From positions 1,116,001 through 1,180,000 of the forward strand of contig VJWN01000003.1 in NCBI GenBank assembly GCA_007644065.1: DNA of 64,000 bases, given 5' to 3'. This stretch comes from Margaritispora aquatica. Taxonomy: Eukaryota; Ascomycota; Leotiomycetes; Helotiales; Discinellaceae. The first letter of the stretch is position 1. Every line of letters begins with the position of its first letter. The notes under the pieces were generated by a model. The model was given only the letters and a program-made list of their open reading frames with translations, searched no databases and was not told the origin of the DNA. Of this stretch, positions 55,989-64,000 are shown piece after piece. The position numbers and the translations under genes are program-made.

Positions 55989-58546
55989 ATGGGGAATACT
56001 TATGTACCCGAAGGCATGCCCGACCAATTTTTCCAGCCAAACGGCGACCTTTCAAAGATTACAAAGCTTCAGTCAGACCGAACGGTTGGCACTAAACACT
56101 CGGAGATCAGCGTCACTAATACTACTCCGGGGGGGTGTTCCAAGACTCATATATACTCCAGAAACAGTTCCAAACTGCAAGAAATCGATGGATCCTCCAG
56201 CAAAATCCCGAACAGACATCAGTACTAGCTAGCAGAACGATGATGATGAACTCGAAAGGCTCAAGGAAATCATGAGACAGAAGAAGAATCACCAGTATGC
56301 ATTTCTGGCCTCTATTGATAAGATGGATGATGCTCAAATGACCCTTCCAAATTGGGGTTTGAATAACGAAGAATTCATCGAACTATTGGACGCAATCAAG
56401 ACGCATCCAGAGCACGGAGTTGTCTCATCTTTGTACAAAAGCTCTGAAGAAAGCAGATTAATCATACACCATGCTTTATTCAACCGTTGGGCTTCGGCTG
56501 AAGAATTGCTGGTAAAACCACAAGGTATTATTGATCGAGAACAGGCTCTATTGTTTAAGGAACGCAGAAATCGGTTCACATAATCATTGGATATAGATTT
56601 GAATCCGAATAATATCCTTGATCATATTCCACATAAAGCAGTCACACTTTTAACAGGGGCCGAAGTACTTATGGTACAAACACAACAACAGCTTCACGGA
56701 AAAGAGACAATTGATGAAGAATCTCGAGTTTGTTTGCCGATTGGTGAAAGGCTGGAAGGACAAGACGTTTACAAATATTTCTTATATGGCGAACCAGTAA
56801 AAGTTTTGAGGTCTGACTACGAAAGTGGTAAATACACAACCAAACTACTGAAAAGGCTAAACAATGCCACTTTTGATGCTCACATTCGAAGATTTGAGTA
56901 TCAAAAAAATCTTGGGTTCGTAGACCAAAGATATCATGCTGATACAATTCGAGCCCAATGGGAGCAAAGAATAAAGAATATTCCTCGCTCAGAAAGCGAT
57001 ATAGTCTAAGATTTGAAACTGCTCATTGCCCTTAACATTGAACGATTAAATATCACTTTCAAAACAATCTTGAATGATTCAACCAAAGGGATTCTTTCAG
57101 ATTTCAAAAAGGTCATCAAAAAATGTATGAAAGAGTTTCCAGAGCTGTTAACTATATCAGATGACCTATATGAAACATTATTAGGAACTCTCTTGATTCA
57201 AATTTCATTGAAAGGTGGATTTGCTATTCGACTAGAAGACGTCCTTACCTTTTCATCTTCGGCGACTATGAATATCTTTCTTTCTCAAGCAGCCAATTCA
57301 AAAGAGCCGATAGGTAAATATGTTCCTAATGTTGAAAAGATTGCAAACACACCTTCGGCATCATTCAATGTTTTGCATATGGAGCTATACCCAGATCTCC
57401 GGCCGGTAGGTGTCATCTTAACTCCACCAGAGTTTTTGTATCCAGACCAACACAAGTATTTCAGTGAGTTGAAAAGTGCCGCTCGTTGTAATTCATCATG
57501 GCCGCGTCCACCAGATCACACAGAGGAAATAATGCAAAAGAAATGGAGGATATTGTGCAATCTTATGCAGATGTTGAGCCCACGTCCAGATCCTCGCACC
57601 ATTTGGGCCAACGCGATTCGGTTTATGGTCAGCTATTTTGGAGTCGATACTTCTATTCATGTTCCTTATCAACAAAGCTGTTTTCCTGACCATGAATCAA
57701 TTGATAGATTCCGTCGTATGACAGATCTAGCCAGTCAAGACCTAAGGTGGAGTTGGATTTTCGAACCAGAAGGTACATCTGATTATCCAGCAACTATCGC
57801 CAAAAGATGCCCGCCGGATGCAATCAAAACTCAAATCCCGAAGATATCATCAGAATGGCAGTCGGCTAGCTCTGAATCTTCCCCACCCGACACAAACACC
57901 CACGGGCGCTTTTTACCAAAAGACATGTACGGTAATGAGGTGATTCTTCCTCCTGGGGTCAAACTCGGTGACTATCCTCTTACACCTTTGGGCTACAAGG
58001 TTGATAGGGATACTGAAGGAAATGTACTACCAACTAAGTCTAAACCCAACTGGTAGAATGGCAACGGTCCAAAAGGCCAGAAGAGGAAACCATCACTATC
58101 CTCCTTACGTAGTACAGATGTCTCTGATAGAGAACGACGTCCGGCTAAGCAAGCTAAGCATCAATCAGATCCCAACGAAGAAGGAACACAGTCAAAGTCA
58201 CCCATTACCAAAGGAGATTGGACGGATAAATATATTGGTGATTTTGAACAGATGGAAGAAGCTGAAGATGATTCGGAGATAATAGAAGATTACACGAAAT
58301 GGTTACGATGCAGAAGATCGCGGAGATGAAAGTCCTGAGGAGAATCAGCAAAACGTGCAACATTTTATCGACAATGAGACCTTGGAAAGTTCTGGGGAGA
58401 GCGATGAGAGTGATGGAAGCGCTAGCGAAAGTGACGATGAAAAAGATGATATTGATGGCGACGACAATGATACGATCGAGAAGAAATCATCTGCTTTCAG
58501 TATGGACTTGGATTCAGAGCAAGAGCAAGACTCTGAATCTGAATAG
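55989..58546 (+). pseudogene. large broken ORF, unknown protein, stops consistent with light RIP
   Basis: A continuous coding signal of about 850 codons starting MGNTYVPEGMPDQFFQPNGD. The frame shifts once at a G7 run (56127-56133). In-frame stops TAG 56230, TAA 56581, TAA 57007 and TAG 58054 interrupt an otherwise open frame to 58328, followed by a second frameshift into an acidic tail ending 58546 (ESDESDGSASESDDEKDD). Recognisable features: a charged coil (DDELERLKEIMRQKKNHQ), a middle helical domain (WRILCNLMQMLSPRPDPRTI), and a Lys/Arg nuclear-signal-like stretch. All four stops can derive from CAA or CAG by C-to-T. No family is recognised, so whether it was a host gene, transposon or other mobile-element protein is open. 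Confidence 0.6.
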
Positions 58547-60415
58547 GACGCTCGACCATAGATAGTGTTGAACTTGTAGAAATAATATCGCAAGATTTTC
58601 CTAAAAACAGGGATGGTGTTATCTCCGCTTAATGTGATACCATCGCTTGTTTGAGAGTATATGTTTTCGGATTTCTATACTTGAAATATTATTGAGTACC
58701 GTTTTTTCCTCTTTCTATTTGTAAGTTTGCAAAGATTGCTGAATATAGGAGTGTTCGGGAAAAAATCAAAAGCAGTAAGTGTTTGAATTATCTTACAGCC
58801 AATGCTAATCATGTGCAGCCGGTGGGCTTGTGTCCATACGAGACTTGGTCAGCCTGAAGGGTGTTAACTATCGTCAAGAACATCTTGATGAAGTTACAAC
58901 TCTTATGTGTGCTATTCTGTTTGTTGATGGTGATATCTATCAGTCGATATCAGATAAAGAACTTCAAACCTATTGTTTTCAACCTGTCCGAGTGGTGGAC
59001 TGTACCATCATGTACGGGCACGCGATTGCTTCATGTAGTAAGACCAATACAGAAAGATTGGCCGAAAGGTTCAAAATGGGTTCACTTCGTATCCGAGCGG
59101 CATCTATTTGATTTTTCGCATCGTGCCATTTGGCTGAGTAAGTTTATCCGTCGGTTTCGAGTCCACATTTGGAATTGCGTTAACATTTTAAGGAATCTAT
59201 GAACGTTTTCGCATCTTGGGAATTGGAATTTATACAAAAATAGCCTGTATTACGGAAAAGTATCAATTAGGTACAATTTCACAGGAGAAAATCAGATGCA
59301 AGAAAGGCAACCTTGGTCAAGGGTAGACAATGTGAAGACTGGTTGTTTCTTTGTCCTATGTGATGATCATCTTTTCACAGCCGGGCTTTATAAGTACTCA
59401 TACTCTAACAATTATCATTCATCATCTTTATTATACACATTCACAGATGGGGCTAAATGGGACATGGTATTGGGACAAAGATGAATCTCGCTAATTTTAT
59501 ACGGAAGCCCCTGAAGCAATAAGGTGGACAAGTAGACAATATAAAAGATGGATCTATTCTTTCCAGTACTGTCATTCTTTTTTATTTATCTTACAGGCCT
59601 TGCTGAGGACTTTTCAAGGACAGGGCCGGGATTTGTTGGACACGTTTCTAAGAAGCGGCGTCTCAAAAAATTTCATTTGCAAGTTGAGACCATTCTTTCC
59701 AGCGAACTAACGTCTGTCCATGCGTAACGAGAAACCACTTGTGCCGAGAAAAAAAAACCAAAGTTAAAGTTTATACTCTAGCTGCTTTAAATATACTATT
59801 AGAATTGATATGATATTATTCTTCGGCCGATTCTCTATCTGTAGTCGATTTGTAGTAGCAATAGATTACTTTCGTGGCAAGACAATACGTCGTGCTGTCG
59901 ATGACGACGGGAAGTCGCATTAGCGTTTACCCATGCTCTATTACAACAATTAGCTAATCCCCGAGATTCAGCGCTTCAGGAAGAAACTAAAACGTGAGAA
60001 GAATACATTCCCCATGTTTCAAGATATGAAGCTCATGATAATCGGGTTGCCGAGTTTATCCGGATAGAGGGGTGAGGGGCAAAAAGCACGCCAAGCCAAT
60101 TAGCGAAGTTTCAGCTTGGTGTATATGATAATCTTCAGTCACGCTATTCGTATATACGGTGTTCCCGTATGTTTTACTGTATACCGGCATATCATGAAAT
60201 AGTGGTAAATATAGTATAACGTCTATCCCTACGTGCTGAGACGTACCCTATAATGAGACAAACCGTGGGTACTTCAAATTTAAGTTGCTTTAAATCTACA
60301 AACATATTAAAATTTCTTTTAGTTTTACCCCTCAACGAGACTTGCGAGCGAATATTGGATATTGTGCCTCCGCCGAACCGGTTGTTTTGGAGAGGAGATG
60401 TCGTGGTAGTTCGAT
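58547..60415 (+). pseudogene. fragments of further decayed coding sequence
   Basis: Open fragments without a full gene: 58830-59110 (GVNYRQEHLDEVTTLMCAIL; DCTIMYGHAIASC), continued in another frame by KDWPKGSKWVHFVSERHLFD (about 59,060-59,130), and 60,340-60,450 reading DIVPPPNRLFWRGDVVVVRY. Between them lies repeat copy B (59340-59625). The frame changes suggest an old, inactivated gene or genes. Confidence 0.4.
59340..59625 (+). repeat. diverged repeat copy B
   Basis: Partner of 53620-53910, same orientation, about 5.7 kb away. See that entry for the anchor positions. Confidence 0.55.
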
Positions 60416-61111
60416 ATGAAGTACACTTGGGCATGGGCATGTTTACACCTAACAAAGGCGCTGGAACGGCGATACGGTGGTTTACAAGGAGGATATCCAG
60501 TGCTGTTTGCAGATGATTTAGAGTATCAAATGCTCAGAAGAAAAGCTAAAATGCATTGCAAAATGTACGAATGGCTAGAATATCTGGCAGGGAAATCTAA
60601 TACATTTGGTGCTCTTGGTATAGCAGAGGCTGTTTTGTTTTTATGGAAGGAGCATTTCGAGTCAAATCCACTCTACGAACAAGTGAAAACGCTACTGTTT
60701 TACAGTGGCAGCAAACAGCAGGGTTGGTTTCCAACGTCGAACCATACCCTTCCACTTATAGAGGACCTCGCTCGATTGTATATCAGCAGCTCTAATTTCC
60801 CCGGCCGGATGACTATGGCGCTGCACTCGCCCGAAATTATTGAGGTCAACAGACAAGCAATTGTGTGCATTTCGAACACACTTGCGGTAAAGGGGAGAGA
60901 AGAGGCCTGGAAGACTCATCTGGTGTACACGTACTATGGAGCAGCATGTAATGAGATTGCCGATCTTATCAACGCGCAGAACTCACTTGTCGATGAGTAC
61001 GTCCGTACATCCACGCTGACTCAACTGTCTCGCATCTTGAAAGTTCAAAAACCGGTTGCTCATTGCGAAATAATGTGGCTGAGATCATCAAACTGGAGGA
61101 ATACTGTTTAG
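60416..61111 (+). CDS. hypothetical protein, probably a fragment
   Basis: An open frame of 231 codons. The first ~25 residues (MKYTWAWACLHLTKAL) probably come from a frameshifted junction, because the neighbouring frame reads DIVPPPNRLFWRGDVVVVRY directly upstream. The body is a helical, well-composed protein: GGYPVLFADDLEYQMLRRKA, FGALGIAEAVLFLWKEHFES, LPLIEDLARLYISSSNFPGR and THLVYTYYGAACNEIADLIN. No family is recognised. The context of broken frames suggests a remnant rather than a working gene. Confidence 0.4.
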   Translation: MKYTWAWACLHLTKALERRYGGLQGGYPVLFADDLEYQMLRRKAKMHCKMYEWLEYLAGKSNTFGALGIAEAVLFLWKEHFESNPLYEQVKTLLFYSGSKQQGWFPTSNHTLPLIEDLARLYISSSNFPGRMTMALHSPEIIEVNRQAIVCISNTLAVKGREEAWKTHLVYTYYGAACNEIADLINAQNSLVDEYVRTSTLTQLSRILKVQKPVAHCEIMWLRSSNWRNTV

Positions 61112-61633
61112 ATAAGCCAAAAGAGAAGATATGTGAAGATTTAGCTCTCCTACGCTTCTACCTCCAACAATTTATCTCTACGTAGACTCGATCTTTGTTT
61201 TGAAGGTGGGATTGTGCAAGCTCGTTGGTTCTTGTGGGTCTTCAGAATTGTGGTTGATGTAGAGCTAAAGGGCTGGGTTTACACAGTATTACGGAGCAGA
61301 GGGCGGAAGAAATACGTTTCGAGTCCAGAAGGACCAGCGCTATATCATTTCAAGTCCAAATATGTCTATAGTAAGTTAAGTTACCTATCTTTACACTATC
61401 TCATCAAAATATGTGAAAGAGACCGAGCATGCATCATTCTAGTTCTGCCTAATTGTAATCAGGAATTGAATGCGGTTCTCCTACAGGATGCTCTTATTTG
61501 TGCGGCAACATCACGGACGGAATGCATTACGCCTAGCGTAAAGGGGAGAGTAAAATTGGGATGCGGGGCTGCGGAATAATTTATATCCTCAAAAGTACCA
61601 AGTATGGGGCGTTTTTACCTTGACCAAGGCACT
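61112..61633. other. intergenic stretch
   Basis: A 121-codon frame (61214-61579) is present but shows no recognisable domain and no splice support. Otherwise nothing. Confidence 0.4.
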
Positions 61634-62919
61634 TCAACCCCTTTTCTTCGACCAATATGGTTGCTTCTTCCGACCATCATTCCGAGTCTTGGTGAAGTCC
61701 TGCCTCTCCAACGCACCAGCTTGAATCTTCCAAACAGGAATCGCCAACTCAATAAGCTTAGTCCCAAACTTATCCAGCACTTCTTTCACAGCCTCAACAT
61801 CTATTTCAGGATCCTTTTCTCCTGTTCCTTCATCACCACCAAATGTCGCACGAGACCAACTCCTCTTCCACTCTTCCAGCGCAGCCTTTGCACTCTCAGC
61901 CTCTGGTTGTACATTCTTAGCCACGAGGTAGAAAGTGGATCGAACAGCGTGTTTCTTGTTTGGTTTGAACAACTGGATATTTGCAAATGAGTTGAATTGG
62001 TGAAGTAGATGTACTACATCCCAGGCATCTGGTTTGCGAAGTAAGACAACCATTGTCCCTCCCGGAATGATCCGCTGCATAGCTAGGATAAGCTGAGATG
62101 TCGTCAGACGCGTTCGTTCGAATTCTCGTCTGTGCTCAGATCGCTCATGACTCCTGAGAACGGCACCGCCACAGAAAATGAGCTGGAAGCGTTGATCAAC
62201 GAAGGGGCGCACAGTGAGGAAGAGGGAGTGGTCTGGATGACTCGTTGGAATGGTCCCGATGCCGAACTCACTCGCGAGCATGGTGATGTCCATAAATTTG
62301 ACGTATTCGGCAGATAATGTGAACCAGTTTTTGTAACCGCCAACTTCGGGAGGGAGAGTAATGCCATAGGCGATCGTGTCCGGGTTGTACTTCAAGGTAC
62401 CCCACGTGAAGCCTCCTGGTGCCATACATATGTCCAGGACCTGGAATGGTCGAATACCAAGGTCTTCTGGGGTCAGAGCGCTTGTTTTCGTTTGCATTTC
62501 CTCCGGGATTTGTTTTGTCATATCGTAGAATGCTTGCGCTCCATCCTCTGTGGCTGTGTCCGATTTTTCACGTCGATTCTGCCAATATCTGTCTCCTTCG
62601 GGATTGTCCCAACCCTGAAATGGTATTAATAAGTGGCCAAAATTGAAGCACGACGCTAGTGCAACTACCTTCTTCCTAACTACCTCGAGCCGTGCGAAAG
62701 TTGGACTGTTCTTAACCAGATATTCTGCTAGAGCTCTGTTTGGGCCAGTCGACAAACTAGGTAAGTCTCGTCGAAGTTCTATCATGGTAAATGTGCTAGA
62801 ATCCGTCTGACACTAAAGAGAAGAATTAGTGTGAAGAACACAGGAGCCTGTAAATTTGTAGCCTTACTTTTGATTCCAAGGCTGGCGCATCGTTTGACGG
62901 AGGGTTTTGGGCATCCATC
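61634..62919 (-). CDS. FtsJ-like (RrmJ-type) methyltransferase domain protein
   Basis: Exons 62869-62919, 62669-62812 and 61634-62614 close in phase to 391 residues; the start reads MDAQNPPSNDAPALESK. The intron 62615-62668 (54 nt) is in frame without a stop; removing it joins VRKK to GWDNPEGDRYW, which fits fungal relatives. The SAM-binding motif is VLDICMAPGGFTWGTL, followed by the sheet/helix order of a Rossmann methyltransferase: FQLIFCGGAVLRSH, LILAMQRIIPGGTMVVLLRK and RSTFYLVAKN. The C-terminus is Lys-rich. The substrate is unknown; similar fungal proteins are annotated as FtsJ-like. An alternative first exon (MADNLSEDELHPDG, 63102) is possible. Confidence 0.8.
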
Positions 62920-64000
62920 AAGATTTCTACGAATTTGTGAAAAGACCTTTAGACTGTCGAGCTTTGAGAAGGTAGCCTCATATAATGATGTCTTTGGCGA
63001 AGTTTCCCATGAGCTTCCAAGATTTGTTACACAAGAGCGGGGTTTGACTGAGTCGCACTCACCATCCGGATGAAGTTCATCTTCAGACAAATTATCGGCC
63101 ATTCGCTACGTTGACTTTCGCAACGGAAAGCAAGAAGCTAGAAAAGTTAGACTCCAAAAAATAATTGGAAGAGTGCTTAAGTCTAGCCGTAATTTAGATT
63201 AAGTATCTGTCTGCAGAGACAGCATTTCACGCGTTTCCATATTGGGCCCAAGTTAAAGACTTCCCGAGCATTGTTTACGCAAGCATAAACGCTTAGAAGA
63301 GGGCTGACATCCACGCAATAGTGAGGAAATCTGCGAGAAGACTGTCGAAAACAAGGTGCGAAAGGCAGGATTTGTGGTAGAATCGCATAACTGATAATAT
63401 TCATAGGATTGCGAGCCCACTGTGCCTTGGAGTAGTCAGGGCGCCGATTACAGCTATTATCATGATTCTCGTGATGGCGATGATTATGACATTGATGATG
63501 ATAGTGACTTTTGGAGAAGGGTCGGAGACTGACTTTTTCCACCAGGCTCCGTAGTTAGCAATTACATAAGCAAATTTACGGAATTACCACATCCTTTCTT
63601 AAAAATACCCGGAAATTTCAACACAGTGTAGCTTTCAACACGCCAGTCTGAAATCGGTTGGTCACATGGTTAGAAGTACTGCTCTGAGTGGCGATTTTGG
63701 ATGAATCTGCATGCCATAGTAGCCACAAAGCTTGATAATGATTTCTGGTACAGTATTGGATATATGCAACTTGGGAGATACTTTATATAGACAGTAGAAG
63801 TGAGAAAGTAATATAGCGGAGGTATAGCGAAAGATTTATATTATGTATCGTAAGCGACGGCGTCCCATAAATCAAGCTTTAAAAAAAAGCACGAAGTTTT
63901 TTTCTTAATTAGTAGTCTTGTGTATTGAGAACTAGCTTCAGAACATAGCTAGTACAAAAAAGCACGGGTTTCCTGTTTATATGTATACTTTATGATGGTT
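62920..64000. other. upstream region of the methyltransferase gene to window end
   Basis: A possible leader exon lies at about 63,061-63,102 (minus strand). A His-rich minus-strand frame at 63183-63542 has no support. The remainder is AT-rich and non-coding as far as I can see. Confidence 0.4.

Noticed and set aside
63183..63542. 119-residue His-rich minus-strand frame
   Set aside because: No domain, no splice partners, and the His/Asp-rich start comes from a simple-sequence stretch.

Overview
The window is nuclear DNA of a filamentous ascomycete (Pezizomycotina). Evidence: compact genes with 40-100 nt introns carrying GT..AG ends and CTAAC-type branch points, fungal-type orthologues (TTI2, CCA1, TRS85, CHMP7-like, RAD18, POL32/POLD3, HIS2, GH3, GH125), and a Ty3/gypsy-type retrotransposon mutated in the manner of repeat-induced point mutation (RIP). 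Several orphan proteins look like families I associate with Leotiomycetes (Helotiales), but that placement is inference.

Layout. 1-21.3 kb is conserved, gene-dense sequence: TTI2 (partial), CCA1, TRS85, a CHMP7-like ESCRT-III gene, RAD18 head-to-head with POL32/POLD3, an intracellular GH3 beta-glucosidase divergent from a secreted GH125 alpha-mannosidase, a C2H2 transcription factor and a second Cys/His-rich gene. 22.25-29.47 kb is one complete, dead LTR retrotransposon on the minus strand (two 121-bp LTRs, polypurine tract, short target duplication, RT and integrase relics). 29.9-34 kb holds two lineage-specific hypothetical genes.

36-40.4 kb is a cluster of small genes that share one cysteine module: W-x-C-(C) in one exon, then C-x10-C-x2-C-x-H-x2-C-x2-C opening the next, usually with a phase-0 intron immediately before that cysteine. 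43.37-45.26 kb, behind a conserved mitochondrial carrier-like gene, carries 13 copies of a ~30-bp motif (GTTGCA-TCG-...-CCCTG) spaced about 95-340 bp apart. It has no assigned function and shows signs of a coding origin.

47.6-50.9 kb returns to ordinary genes: a small secreted protein, HIS2 and an orphan. At 52.6 kb is a minus-strand tRNA-Arg(CCT) with a 14-nt intron at the usual 37/38 site plus a 49-nt insert in the anticodon stem that looks like a spliceosomal intron. 52.7-61.6 kb is decayed sequence: a large ORF broken by four in-frame stops and frameshifts, a smaller fragmentary ORF, and a diverged duplicated block. The window closes with an FtsJ-type methyltransferase gene.

Functional links: RAD18 and POL32/POLD3 both act at PCNA during replication and damage tolerance, and share a 167-bp promoter with an MCB box. 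CCA1 and the tRNA gene belong to tRNA biology. TRS85 and CHMP7 belong to membrane traffic. The two glycosidases share a 1.15-kb divergent promoter region. All exon coordinates are hand-derived from splice signals and reading-frame continuity and were not tested against transcripts.
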